Positions 17,987 through 29,137 of a stretch of 64,000 nt of DNA are shown here, piece by piece (position 1 is the stretch's first letter; the number at the start of each line of letters is the position of its first letter). Below the pieces are notes generated by a model, which was given only the letters and a program-made list of their open reading frames with translations, did no database searches and was not told the DNA's origin. Origin of the DNA: Cellulosimicrobium sp. CUA-896 (GTDB lineage: Bacteria > Actinomycetota > Actinomycetes > Actinomycetales > Cellulomonadaceae); contig NZ_MKKH01000033.1 in NCBI RefSeq assembly GCF_001942335.1, positions 1-64,000 on the forward strand, read 5' to 3'. The position numbers and the translations under genes are program-made.

Positions 17987-19285
17987 TCAGCCCTGCGCGG
18001 CGGCCGCGAGCTCGGACTGGTACGTCGCGAGGTCGGAGGCGCCGGAGGTGAACTTGCTCGTCGCGTCCGAGATCGCGTTGAGCGTCGCGACGGGGGTCGC
18101 GGCACCGTGCGCGAGCGAGGACACGATCGTGTCCTGGCCGAACGACTCGATGGCCGTCTGCTGGTACTCGGAGAACTCCGACGGGTCGGCGTCCGTGCGG
18201 GCCGGGATGGAGCCCTTGGCCTTGTTGAACGCGACCTGGCCCTCGAGCGAGCCGACGGTCTCGAGCCACGCCTTGGCGCCGTCGGGGTGCGGCGCGCCCA
18301 CCGGGAGGGTGAACGAGTCGGCGAGGAAGTCGAACACGCCGTCCGTGCCCGGCACGGGGAAGGCCACGAAGTCGGTGCCGAGGGCCTTGTCCTGCTCCTC
18401 GAACGCCGCGACCGCCCAGTCGCCCATGACGTTGAACGCGGCGTTGCCGTCGATCACCATCTGGGTCGCCTCGGGCCAGTCGAGCCCGTCACGGTCGGAG
18501 TTGGTGTAGCTCATGAGCTGCTCGAAGTCCTCGAGAGCGGCCGTGACCTCCGCGCTCTCCCAGTCGGTCGAGCCGTCCCACAGACCGTTGTACGCCTCGG
18601 CGCCGAGACCGGCGAGGAGCACCGTCTCGAGAAGGTGCACCTGGGTCCAGGTGGTCGCGACGGACAGCGGGGTGACGCCCGCGGCCTGCAGCGTGTCGAG
18701 GTCCGCCATCCACGCGTCGAGGTCGGCGTACTCGGCGGCCGGGTCGATGCCGTTCTCCTCGAGGACGGTCGGGTTGGCCCACACGACGTTGGCGCGGTGC
18801 ACGTTCGACGGGATCGAGTAGATCGCGCCGTCCTCGGCCGTGACGCGGTCGACCAGGTCCGCCGGGAAGACGTCGGTGAGGCCGAACTCGTCGTAGAGGT
18901 CCGAGACGTCCTCGATCTGCGCGGCGTCGATGTAGTCCTGGAGCTCCGCGCCGGCGTGCGCCTGGAACGTGTCCGGCGGGTCCTGCGCCTGGAGGCGGGA
19001 CTGGAGCAGGTCCTTCGCGGCCGAGCCGGCGCCGCCGGCGACCGCGCCGTTGATGAACTCGACGTCCGGGTGCTGCTCGTTGAACACGCCGACCAGGGCG
19101 TCGAGGCCGGCCTTCTCCGAGCCTGCGGCCCACCAGGTGAAGACCTCCACCTCGTCGGCGCCGCCGCCGTTGCCGTCGTCACCGGAACCACCGTCACCGG
19201 AACCGCCGCTGCTGCACGCGGCGAGTGCGAGACCCACGAGGGCGGCACCGGCCACCGTCGCGCTCGTCCTGCGATTGAGTCGCAT
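17987..19285 (-). CDS. CUT1 sugar ABC transporter solute-binding lipoprotein
   Basis: 432 residues. Residues 1-24 form a lipoprotein signal with lipobox LALAAC, followed by a Gly/Asp/Ser linker. The mature protein starts EVEVFTWWAAGSEKAGLDALVGVFNEQHPDVEF and includes DPPDTFQAHAGAEL, YSIPSNVHRANVVWAN and FNVMGDWAVAAFEE, the pattern of family-1 extracellular binding proteins (MalE/UgpB, COG1653). It captures a sugar at the cell surface for the two downstream permeases. The GH97 downstream and the GH2 gene upstream suggest an oligosaccharide of alpha- or beta-linked hexose; the exact ligand cannot be read from sequence. Confidence 0.93.
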   Translation of the reverse strand: MRLNRRTSATVAGAALVGLALAACSSGGSGDGGSGDDGNGGGADEVEVFTWWAAGSEKAGLDALVGVFNEQHPDVEFINGAVAGGAGSAAKDLLQSRLQAQDPPDTFQAHAGAELQDYIDAAQIEDVSDLYDEFGLTDVFPADLVDRVTAEDGAIYSIPSNVHRANVVWANPTVLEENGIDPAAEYADLDAWMADLDTLQAAGVTPLSVATTWTQVHLLETVLLAGLGAEAYNGLWDGSTDWESAEVTAALEDFEQLMSYTNSDRDGLDWPEATQMVIDGNAAFNVMGDWAVAAFEEQDKALGTDFVAFPVPGTDGVFDFLADSFTLPVGAPHPDGAKAWLETVGSLEGQVAFNKAKGSIPARTDADPSEFSEYQQTAIESFGQDTIVSSLAHGAATPVATLNAISDATSKFTSGASDLATYQSELAAAAQG

Positions 19286-19386
19286 CGTGTCTTTCCCTAC
19301 GCCTTCTTCGGTCGTGGGGGACCGGAGGTGCGGGGAGCGCACCGTCACCGGCCGGGCGCATCGGTGCGCCCTCGAACCCGACGCCC

Positions 19387-19440
19387 ATACAACGGCGGCC
19401 CGACGTTGATGTCAAGAAGTGAACGCAAACGAGTCCGTTT
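19387..19440 (-). promoter_or_regulatory. Promoter of the CUT1 operon with an AAACG-N4-CGTTT palindrome
   Basis: On the minus strand TTGACA (19410-19415) and TTGTAT (19387-19392) are 17 bases apart; start near 19380, giving a leader of about 95 bases. Directly upstream lies AAACGAGTCCGTTT (19427-19440), a perfect 5-bp inverted repeat with a 4-base centre. It differs from the TGACAGCGCTGTCCA sites and may bind another regulator, for example an activator. The rest of the 467-bp divergent region to 19752 holds a weak TACGAT -10 box (19594-19599) for the GH2 gene. Confidence 0.5.
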
Positions 19441-19752
19441 CGTGATGTCGCCGTCAGGTCGTGGATTCAACGAGGTCGCAGGCCCGGCCCGGCGGGGCGC
19501 GTCGTGGTCGACGCCCGGGCGCCGCGCGCGCCGCACGCGGTGTCGTCCGTGTGCGATGACGGTCGGCTGTGTCGCTTTCTGTTGGACCGTGTGTACGATC
19601 GGTGCGCGCCCCGCGTCCGCCCCCCACGCCCGTGCCACCGACGGCACGGCGACGGCACGCGGCGCGACCGCCTCGATGGAGAGTCGTCGCGGCGCACGAC
19701 CTGCGTCCCCACCGGCAGCGTCGGCCCGCGGCCCAGTGGAAGGTCCGACCAG

Positions 19753-22700
19753 ATGCACCCCCACCGCACGATCGCCCGGATCGCCGTCGCGCTCGCGACG
19801 GCCGCCGGGCTCACCGTCTCGGGGCTCGCCGTCCCGGCGACGGCCGCACCGCCCGTCGCCGTGGCCAACCCCGAGATCACCGGCACCGAGTGGACCACCC
19901 CCGGCGCGGTGAAGGTCGGCCAGACGCCGTCGCGCGCCGTCATGGTGCCGTTCGACACCGTCGAGCAGGCCCGCGCGAACCCGACCCTGCGCCAGGCGGA
20001 GCAGGAGTCGCCCGACGTCCGCCTGCTCAACGGCACGTGGCAGTTCAACTACGTGCCCTGGCCTGCCGACAAGCCCGACGTCGCGGGCGTGACGAGCATC
20101 CCCGCCAGCGGCTACCAGGACATCGAGGTCCCCTCGAGCTGGCAGGTGGCCGGGCAGTACGCGGGTGCGCTCGGCACCGACTTCCCGATCTACAACAACC
20201 AGGACTACCCCTTCCAGGCGTCCGGCGGCGGCGTGCCGAACCAGGGCGACTTCGACGCCGCCCGGGCGCGACCGAGTTCAACCCGGTCGGCACCTACATG
20301 CGCACCCTCGACCTGTCCGCGGAGGACCTCGAGGACAACCGGCTGATCCTGTCGTTCCTCGGCGTCGAGTCCGGGTTCTACCTCTACGTCAACGGCGCCG
20401 TCGTCGGGTACGGCGAGGACAGCTTCAGCACCTCGGAGTTCGACGTCACCGACTACGTGCACGAGGGCGAGAACCTCGTCACCGTCCAGGTGCACCGGTG
20501 GACGACCGGCAGCTTCCTCGAGAACCAGGACGGGCTCAACTACGGCGGCATCCACCGCGACGTCCTCCTCACGGTCCAGCCCGAGGTCGCCGTCTACGAC
20601 TACGACGTCGAGACGACCTTCGCCGACGGCGACTACTCGACCTCGCAGCTCGCGGTCGACGTCGACGTCGCGAACACGTCCGGCGAGGCCGCGGCGCGCA
20701 CGGTCACCGCGCACCTTTTCGACGCCGCCGGCGAGCAGGTCGGCGAGCCCGTCAGCGCGCCCGTCGCCGTGGAGCCGGGGCGGACCGGCACGGCGGCCCT
20801 CCGGACCACGGTCGAGGACCCCGCACTCTGGTCGGCCGAGCTGCCGAACCTGTACACGCTCGTGCTGGAGCTCACGGACGAGGACGGCGCGACCCTGCAG
20901 ACGTTCGGCAAGCGCGTCGGTTTCCGCGAGTTCACGATGGCGCACGCGGGGACGTCGGACTCGACGTCGAACATGACGATCAACGGCCAGAACATCGAGT
21001 TCTACGGCGTCAACCGCGGCGAGAACGACCCCGCCTACGGGCACCACGTGCCCTACGAGAACGTCGTCGCCGACGTGCGCAACGCCAAGCGGCTCAACAT
21101 GAACGCCATCCGCACGAGCCACTTCCCGCCGGACCCGCACCTGCTCGACCTGGCGGACGAGTACGGCCTGTACGTCATGGACGAGGTGAACGTCGAGTCG
21201 CACAACGGGCGTGACGGGATCGACAACAGGCCGTACGCGATCGACCCGTCGCTGACGAGCCGCGACTTCCCGGGCAACGACTCCCGGTACACGGCCTCGA
21301 TGGTGCAGCGCATGACGAGCATGGTCGAGCGCGACAAGGGCTATCCGTCGGTGATCATCTACTCGCTGGGCAACGAGGCGGGCACGGGCCGAACTTCGAC
21401 GCGATGATCGACGTCATCAAGGAGCTCGACGGCGAGAAGCTCGTCCACTACCAGGGCGACAACGGCAACGCGCGCGTCGACATGATCGGCGCGATGTACC
21501 CCGCGTACAGCGCCGCGAACCGGCCCACCGCCGAGAAGCCGTTCATCATGATGGAGTACCAGCACTTCATGGGGAACACCGGTGGTGAGCTCCGCCGCTA
21601 CGTCGACATCATGGAGGGCTCGTACCGCCAGCAGGGCGGGTTCATCTGGGACTACGTCGACCAGTCGGCGCTGACCCTGAAGGAGGGCGCCGACACGTCC
21701 GACGGCGTGACCGACGACGAGCTGTACCTCGGCATGGACGGCAGCTGGCCGCAGGTGTCGGGCGACGGCAACTTCCTCATGAACGGCGTCCTGTTCCCGG
21801 ACCGGACGTGGAAGCCGGGCGCGTACGAGGTCCGTAAGCAGTACCAGGACCTGAAGTTCTCGCAGACCGACGAGCAGCGCGCCGAGCACCAGGTCACGAT
21901 GACCAACGTCAACCGGTTCAAGAACGCGAACCACTACGACATCGTGTGGTCGCTGCAGCAGGACGGCACCACGGTCCAGACGGGCACGCTCTCCGACGCC
22001 GAGGCCGACCTCGCGCCGCCCACGGGCGACGTGGCCGGCGGCTCGACGAAGGTCCTGACCATCCCCTACGGGCTCGACGACCCGGCGCCGGGCGCCGAGT
22101 ACCAGCTGCTCGTCGAGTACCGCCTCGCGGCCGACACCCCGTACGCGGACGCCGGCTACGTGCAGGGCGGCGGTCAGTTCGCGCTCGACGCGCACGGCGT
22201 CGACCAGCTCGTCGACGTGGCGGGTCTCGACGCGTCCCGTACCGAGACCACGGACGACGCGGTGACCGTCACGGGCACCACGCCCGAGGGCTCGCCCTTC
22301 ACGGTCGCGGTCGACCGTGCGACGGGTCTGCTCGACACCTACCAGGTGGACGGCGTGGACCTCGTCTCGAAGGCACCCGTGGGTTCGTTCTTCCGTGCCG
22401 AGACCGACCAGAACGGCGCGGTCCGCGGCAACGCTCACAACCTCCGCACCCCGGAGGCGTACCAGGGCTGGCTGAACCAGGGCGAGGACCCGCGGGACGT
22501 CTCCGTCGACGTGCTCGGCGGTGACGGCACGACCACGAAGATCGTCGTCAACGCCACCCTGGAGAACGGGAGCGCCTACGCCACGACGTACACGGTGTAC
22601 GCGAACGGGACCGTGGTCGTGGGAGCCCGGCTCGTCCCGTCCGCCGAGGCGCCTGACCAGCTCGGCGAGTTCGGCATGATGATGCAGCTCCCGGGCCGGT

Positions 22701-25700
22701 TCGAGAACGTCGAGTGGTTCGGGCGCGGCCCGTCGGAGACGTACTGGGACCGCAAGGAGGGCAACGACGTCGGCGTCTGGTCCGGCACGGTCACCGACCA
22801 GTTCGTCGCGTACCCGCGCATCCAGGAGAACGGCAACAAGACGGACGTGCGCTGGATGGCGCTCACCGACGACGACGGGACGGGCCTGCTCGCCTCGATG
22901 ACGTACGGCGAGGGCTACGCGGGCGACCCGCTCGAGGCCGTGGCGCTGCACTACACGCCCGAGGCGCTGTCCTCCTACAACAGCCAGGACCGGTACCCGC
23001 ACGAGGTCGAGCGCACGGACGACGTCGTGCTCCGGGTGCTCGAGCACCAGAAGGGCGTCGGCAACCTCGACTGGGGCTCCGAGCCGCCGTCGGCGGTGAT
23101 CCGCAAGACGGACGCCGACCTGCTCGACTACACCTACACGCTCACGCCGCTCGAGGCCGGCTCCGACCCGATGGCGCTGTCCAAGGCCATCTACCCGGCG
23201 CCCACCTACGCGCTGCTCGACTCCGTGACCGTCGACGGCGAGCCGCTGGAGGGCTTCACCCCGGAGACGTTCGACTACGACCACGTGCTCCCCGACTACT
23301 ACCCCGAGTCCCTGCTGCCGGTCGTCGAGGCGACCGCGCCCGAGGGGACCACGGTGACGATCGACCAGCCGACGGAGGTCCCCGGCACGGCCGTGCTGCA
23401 CGTGACGTCCGGGTCGTCGTCGGTCGACTACACCGTGCACCTGGAGCGCGCTCCCGAGCCCGAGCCCGTCGTCTCGGTGACGGACCTGGTCGAGGTGCCG
23501 ACGACGATCTCCGCGTCCGGCGCGTTCACGGGCGGCCAGCCCGGCGTCGGCGACCTGCTCTACGCCTACAGCGGATACTCGCGCATCTTCGAGAACGTGA
23601 GCGGCACGGGCGCCGGGCTCGAGACGGCGAGCGGCACGTACGCGAAGGGGTTCCAGGGCAACGCCGAGCAGATCGTCGACGTCGACGTCTCGGACCTCGC
23701 CGTGCGGTCGTTCTCCGCGGTCGCGGGCATCGACCCGTCGAAGTGGTCGGGCTCGGGCGCGACCCGCTCGACGGTGGTCTTCGAGGTCTGGGGGCACCGC
23801 GACGTCGGGGCCCTCGACGCCGCCTACTACGCGCCGATGGCGCCGGGTAGCGCGGGCACGGGCACGATCGTCACGGACGGGTGGACGAAGCTGGCCGCCA
23901 GCCCGGTGATCTCCGGGAAGAACGACTTCGCGTTCGACGAGGTGCCGCTGACCTACGAGGCGGACGGCGCGACCGGCCGCTACCAGGCCCTGCGTCTCGT
24001 CATGAACGCGAACGGCGACAACGGGCACGACCAGGGCGTGTGGGGCGACCCCCGCGTCGCGGTCGACCTGCCGCAGGACCCGCAGCTCCACGCGATCGAG
24101 GTGGACGGGGCGCCGTTGCCGGGCTTCGACCCGGGCACGGACGCGTACACGCTCGTCCTGGGGTCCGGCGCCGACGTGCCCACCGTCACGGTCGACCACG
24201 ACACCGGCCTGTACGTCCAGGTCCGCCAGGCCGCGCAGGTGCCGGGCACGGCGACGGTCCGGGTCGGGACGGAGACGTACACGATCGACCTGCGGCGCGC
24301 CGAGGTGCCCGAGGGTCAGCAGGCCTACCTGAGCGACCTCGTCACGGCACCGACCACGATCTCCCCCGACGGCGAGGACCAGGCGGCGGTCCTGGACGGC
24401 AACCTGCTCTACGCGTACAGCGCGTCCGGCGCCGTCTACGTCGACCGGAGCGAGGGCGTCGAGGGCGACACGGCCCTGCGGCTGCGCGAGGCCGGCGAGG
24501 ACGGCGACGTCGTCACGTACGACCACGGGTTCGCCGGGCGCGCGCAGCAGGTCCTCGACGTCGACGTCTCGCACCGGGACGCGCTGCGGTTCACCGCGGA
24601 CGTCGGGATCGACCACACCGTGCGGCCCGACGGCGCGGCCGTCCGGTTCGCGGTGTGGGGCGCGCGCGACGCCGCGAGCCTGACGAACGGCTACTACGCG
24701 TCGGCCGACCCGGCCGCGGGCGAGCTCCCGGCCGAGGGCTGGGACGAGCTCGGGACCTCGCCGGTCCTCGCGAGCGCCGACGTCGCGGACGACCTCGGGG
24801 CGCAGACCGGTCTGCACCGGTTCGACCTCGACCTCACCTGGACGGACGAGGACGGCGAGCGCCACGCCTACGAGGCGCTGCGTCTCGAGATGCTCCCGGT
24901 CGAGGGCGCGACCGGCCCGGCCCAGGGGGTGTGGGGCGACCCGCAGGTGACGTTCGTCGGCGACGAGGTCGACGAGCCGGTCGACATGATCCGGCTGACC
25001 TCCGACGTGGACGGCACCACCGCCTCGGTGGGCTACCTGCTGAGCACGGAGCCGACCGGCGAGAAGATCCGCAGCATCGCCGTCGCCTACGACGACGCGA
25101 ACCGGATGCTCGGGTACCGCGAGGTCACGTTCGACACCGAGGACGGCAACCAGGACGGCGACCTGCCGATCACGCTGCCCGAGGGCACCACGCCCGCGTC
25201 GCTGTCGTACCTCCTCGTGCGGGACGGCACGCTCGCCCCGGTGGCGGGCGCGTGGACGAAGGACCTCGCCGCCGGCGAGGACTCCTTCTCCCACGCGGCG
25301 CTGCGCGACGTCGTGCCGGCCTCCGGCCCGACGGTCGAGGTGCGCCTCGACGCGGCGACGCAGGACGTCACGGTGCAGGGCGCGGGCTTCTCGCCGGGCG
25401 CGGTCCTCGTGCTCGAGGGGCTCGTCGACGGCGTGGACGGCCTCGACCACGTGGCGTTCGTCGCCGCCGACGGTCGCGGTGTGCTCGACTACACCTACCG
25501 GTCCGCGGCGACCTCGCTCGACGAGGTGACGGTGCGGGTCGGGGGCCAGGGGTTCGAGGGCGTGGTGGAGCGTCCCGAGGAGCCCGCGGGCGTCCAGGTG
25601 TCAGCGGTCGCGGAGGTGCGGTGCCTCGCGGGACGCCCGTACCTCGCGGTGCGGGTCGTGAACGACGACGACGTCCCCGTGGACGTCGAGGTCGCCACCC

Positions 25701-25876
25701 CGTACGGCACGCGCTCGTTCGCCGCGGTCGCGCCCGGGAAGAACGCGTACCACGCGTTCGCGGTGCGCGGTGCGGAGCCCCAGGCCGACGCCGCGACGGT
25801 CACGGCGCGGCCGTCGGACGGCGACGGGGGAGAGACCGTCGTCGTGCCCGAGCACGCGCTCCCGGCCTGCGGCTGA
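19753..25876 (+). CDS. Secreted GH2 beta-galactosidase-like enzyme, about 2,041 residues, with two NPCBM-like domains and shared C-terminal module (two frameshifts)
   Basis: Signal peptide 1-31 (GLTVSGLAVPATAA). LacZ-type order: sugar-binding jelly roll (about 60-260, LNGTWQFNYV, IEVPSSWQ), Ig-like domain, TIM barrel with acid/base glutamate in SLGNEAGTG (about 540) and nucleophile glutamate in MMEYQHFMGN (about 601), then a beta-galactosidase small-chain domain (about 845-1135, GMMMQLPGRFENVEWFGRGP). Two copies of an Ig-like plus NPCBM-like pair follow (from about 1150 to 1740; both carry LLYAYS, DVDVS and GVWGDP), then the C-terminal module (about 1947-2041). The frame breaks near 20264-20270 (add one G: AATEFNPVGTY) and at 21389-21390 (add one C: GTGPNFDAM). 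Start chosen at 19753 with GGAAGG upstream. It is divergent from the CUT1 operon. Confidence 0.85.
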
Positions 25877-25888
25877 CCCGACCCGCCC

Positions 25889-25928
25889 GAGGCGCGCCGG
25901 TCGTCCGACCTCCGGACCGGCGCGCCTC
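25889..25928 (+). terminator. Terminator of the GH2 gene
   Basis: GAGGCGCGCCGGTC (25889-25902) pairs perfectly with GACCGGCGCGCCTC (25915-25928). Confidence 0.7.
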
Positions 25929-26015
25929 CGGCGTGCCCGGACCCGTCCCGGCAGGGGGCGGGCCCGGGCCGGGTGCTGAGGTCGGGACGTGAACTCAGGG
26001 CGCTATCCTTCGGCT

Positions 26016-27199
26016 GTGCGCGCTGACCGGGTGACACCGGGCTCGCAGACGTCTCTGCGCGAGGCCAACCGAGCCCGGATCGTGAGCGCCGTCCAGCAGC
26101 GTGGCTCCCTCACGCAGGTCGAGCTGGCCGGCGTCACCGGCCTGTCCCCGGCCACCGTCTCCAACATCGTCAAGGAGCTCACGGGCGCGGGCGTGCTGCA
26201 CACGTCGCCCTCGACGCGCAGCGGCCGGCGCGCGCTCCAGGTCACGCTCGCGCGCACCCTCGGGCTCGTCGCCGGCGTCCACTTCGGCACCCGGTCGCTG
26301 CGCGTCGCCCTCGCCGACGCCTCGATGCGCGTCCTCGCCGACCAGCGCATGCCGCTCGCCCCCGACCACCGGGCCGACACCGGGCTCCAGCGCGCCGCGC
26401 TGCTCGTCGCGGAGATGGTGGCCTCGCTCGACGCCGCCCCGGGCGAGCTCCTCGGGGTCGGGGTGGGCGTGCCCGCGCCCGTCGACGTGCGCGCGGGGCG
26501 CATCTCGACCGTCGGGATGATGCGCGGCTGGGACGGCGTCGCGGTCGCCGAGGTGCTCGAGACCGAGCTCGACGCGCCGGTGAGCGTCGACAACGACGCG
26601 AACCTGGGCGCGCTCGCGGAGGCGCGGTTCGGCGCGGCGGCGGGCCACGACGCCGCCGCGTACCTGCGTGTCTCGCACGGCGTCGGGGGCGGTCTCGTCC
26701 TGGGCGGTCGCCTCGTGCACGGCCGGGGCGGCGTCGCGGGCGAGATCGGCCACGTCACGATCGACGAGAACGGGCCCATCTGCCGGTGCGGCAACCGGGG
26801 CTGCCTGGAGACCTTCGTCGGGGCCAACGTGCTGCTCGGCATGCTCTCGGAGAGCCGCGGTCACCTGACGCTCCGCGACGTCATCGCCCGCGCCCGCGAG
26901 GGTGACCCCGGCTGCCGCCGCGTCCTGTTCGACGCCGGGCAGCACCTCGCGTGGCGGCCGCCAACCTGTGCAACCTCGTCGACCCGGAGATCGTGGTGGT
27001 CGGCGGCCAGCTCGCCGAGGCCGGGGAGATCCTCCTCGGCCCGCTCCGCACGGTCCTCGAGCAGCGGACCGTCCCCAGCACGGCGGGCCCGGTCGAGGTC
27101 GTGGCGTCCGAGCTGGGCGCGGCCGCGGAGGTCCGCGGCGCCCTCGCCGTCGCGCTCGACGAGGCCCGCGTCAGCGGGTCGCTGGGGGTGAGCGCATGA
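26016..27199 (+). CDS. ROK-family transcriptional regulator (one frameshift)
   Basis: About 394 residues after repair. An N-terminal winged helix-turn-helix (about 15-70: GSLTQVELAGVTGLSPATVSNIVKELTGAG) precedes a ROK sugar-kinase-like domain with GVGVGVPAPVD, VDNDANLGALAE, GVGGGLVLGG and the zinc motif CRCGNRGCLE. Such XylR/NagC-type ROK proteins repress sugar genes and are released by the sugar. The frame breaks near 26950-26953; adding one G gives HLAVAAANLCNLVDPEIVVVGG. I prefer the GTG at 26016: TATCCT at 26004-26009 would place transcription start on it (leaderless), while the GTG at 25989 has no ribosome binding site. Its TGA overlaps the binding-protein ATG (ATGA), so it heads an operon and may regulate it. 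Confidence 0.85.
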
Positions 27200-28328
27200 G
27201 CGTCCTGATACCCCGCCGGCGTCCGGGCGCGCTCCGGCGCACCGCGCTCGCCGCGGTCGCGGCCGTGCTCGCCGTCGCCGCGCTCGTCGCGGGCTGCGGC
27301 GCCGCCGAGCCGGGGGCGCAGCCTCGGGGCCGACCGAGGGGGTCATCGGCCTGCTGCTCCCCGAGGCCAAGACCGCCCGCTACGAGACGACCGACCGCCC
27401 GACGTTCGAGGCCGTGGTCGGGCGCCGGTGCCCGACGTGCGAGGTCCTGTACGCCAACGCGGCGCAGGACGCGGCGAACCAGCAGCAGCAGGCGGAGTCG
27501 ATGCTCGCGCGCGGCGTCGACGTCCTCGTGCTCGACGCGGTCGACACGACCGCCGCCGCGAGCGTGGTCGCCGAGGCGCAGCGCCTCGGCGTGCCCGTCA
27601 TCGCCTACGATCGCTTCGTCGCCGACGCGGACTACTACGTGTCGTTCGACAACGAGCTCATCGGCTACCTCATGGGAGAGGCCCTCGTCGCCGCGGTCCT
27701 GGAGCGCGCGGAGGAGGACCCGCCCGCGGGCGGCCGACGGCCGGGGGTGCTGCTCGTCCACGGGTCGCCGACGGACCCCAACTCGGCCGCGCTGGCCGCC
27801 GGCGCCCACCGCGCCCTCGACGGAGAGGACATCGACGTGCTCGCCGAGTACGACACCCCCGACTGGAGCCCCGACAAGGCGACCGAGTGGGTCGAGGCCC
27901 AGCTCACCCAGTACCCCGGCCGCGTGGACGGCGTCCTCGCCGCGAGCGACGGCATCGCGGGCGGCGCGATCGCCGCGATGAAGGCCGCCGGTCTCGACCC
28001 CGTGCCCCCGACGACGGGCCAGGACGGGGAGCTCGCCGCCGTCCAGCGCGTCATCTCCGGCGACCAGTACATGACCGTCTACAAGGCGACCACGCAGCAG
28101 GCGCGCACCGCCGCGGAGCTCGCCGTGCGGCTCCTGCGCGGCCAGGACCCGCTGGCCACGGCCGTCATCGACGGCGTCCCCAGCCTCCTGCTGGCGCCGC
28201 GCGCCGTCGGCCCCGACGACGTGCGCCGCGTGATCGTCGACGGCGGCGTGCACTCCGCCGAGGAGATCTGCACCCGCTACTACGTCGACGACTGCGTCCG
28301 CACGGGCGTGCTGGAGGCCGCCCCGTGA
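27196..28328 (+). CDS. XylF-like sugar-binding lipoprotein of a CUT2 ABC transporter (one frameshift)
   Basis: Lipoprotein signal at 1-35 (lipobox LVAGCG). The mature part follows the D-xylose-binding XylF pattern: GVIGLLLPEAKTARYETTDRPTFEA, CEVLYANAAQDAANQQQQAESML, VDVLVLDAVDTTAAASVV and YYVSFDNELIGYLMG. It delivers a monosaccharide (pentose or a hexose such as mannose or fructose) to the permease encoded two genes downstream. The frame breaks in the G run at 27326-27329; adding one G joins the lipoprotein head to GPTEGVIGLLLPE. Coupled at both ends (ATGA with ROK, GTGA with the ATPase). Confidence 0.85.
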
Positions 28329-29137
28329 CCGGCGTCCCCGACCAGCCCGTCCTCGCGGTGCGCGGCGTGTCGAAGAGCTTCGGCGGCGTCCGGGCGCTCG
28401 TCGACGTCGACGTCGACGTCCACGAGCACGAGGTCCTCGCGGTCGTCGGCGACAACGGCGCCGGCAAGTCGACCCTGGCGGGCATCCTCGCGGGGGCCTT
28501 CCGCCCGGACGAGGGCCAGCTGCTGCTCGACGGCGCGCCCGTCGCCCTGGACTCGCCCAAGCAGGCGCACGCCCTCGGGATCGCGGCGGTCTTCCAGGAC
28601 CTCGCGCTCGTGGACGACCTCGACGTGGTGGAGAACCTCTTCCTCGGCCGCGAGACGCTCCAGGGGCCGTTCCTCGACGAGGTCTCGATGGAGCGCGAGG
28701 CGTGGACCCTGCTCGACCAGCTCGCGGCGACCGTGCCGTCCGTCCGGCTCCCGGTGCAGGCGCTCTCGGGCGGCCAGCGCCAGGTCGTCGCGGTCGCGCG
28801 GGCGCTGCTCGGTGAGCCGCGCGTCATCGTGCTCGACGAGCCGACCGCGTCGCTCGGCGTCCGGCAGTCCGCCGAGGTCCTCAACCTCATCGAGCGCCTG
28901 CGCGAGCGCGGCCACGCCGTCGTGCTCGTCAGCCACCAGGCCGGCGAGCTCCAGGCGGTGGCGGACCGGATCCTCGTCCTGCGCCTCGGACGCGTGCACG
29001 GCGAGTTCGCCGGCGACGCGTCGTACGAGGACCTGCTGGCGGCGATGACCGGCGCGGTCCGGCCGGTGCGGGGCGAGCACGACGCCGTGCCGCGCGGTGC
29101 GCGGCACGCGGGCGGCGCGGGGGTGGTGCGGCGATGA
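28325..29137 (+). CDS. CUT2 sugar ABC transporter ATP-binding protein, single-domain (FrcA/XylG-like)
   Basis: 270 residues with one complete ATPase domain: Walker A GDNGAGKSTLAG, Q-loop FQDLAL, signature ALSGGQRQVVAVARAL, Walker B VIVLDEPTASLG and H-loop VVLVSHQ. Most CUT2 ATPases (XylG, RbsA, MglA) are about 500 residues with two fused domains. This one is half size, like FrcA of the rhizobial fructose/mannose/ribose transporter, and presumably works as a homodimer. The GTG overlaps the upstream stop (GTGA) and its own stop overlaps the permease ATG. Confidence 0.9.
   Translation: MTGVPDQPVLAVRGVSKSFGGVRALVDVDVDVHEHEVLAVVGDNGAGKSTLAGILAGAFRPDEGQLLLDGAPVALDSPKQAHALGIAAVFQDLALVDDLDVVENLFLGRETLQGPFLDEVSMEREAWTLLDQLAATVPSVRLPVQALSGGQRQVVAVARALLGEPRVIVLDEPTASLGVRQSAEVLNLIERLRERGHAVVLVSHQAGELQAVADRILVLRLGRVHGEFAGDASYEDLLAAMTGAVRPVRGEHDAVPRGARHAGGAGVVRR

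Noticed and set aside
21359-25450. Long minus-strand open frame opposite the GH2 gene
   Set aside because: Same antisense artefact; the plus strand has clear GH2 catalytic motifs and domains.
25989-26030. Weak look-alike of the LacI operator (AGGGCGCTATCC) in front of the ROK gene
   Set aside because: Only about 9 of 15 positions match, the palindrome is lost, and the same bases form the -10 box.
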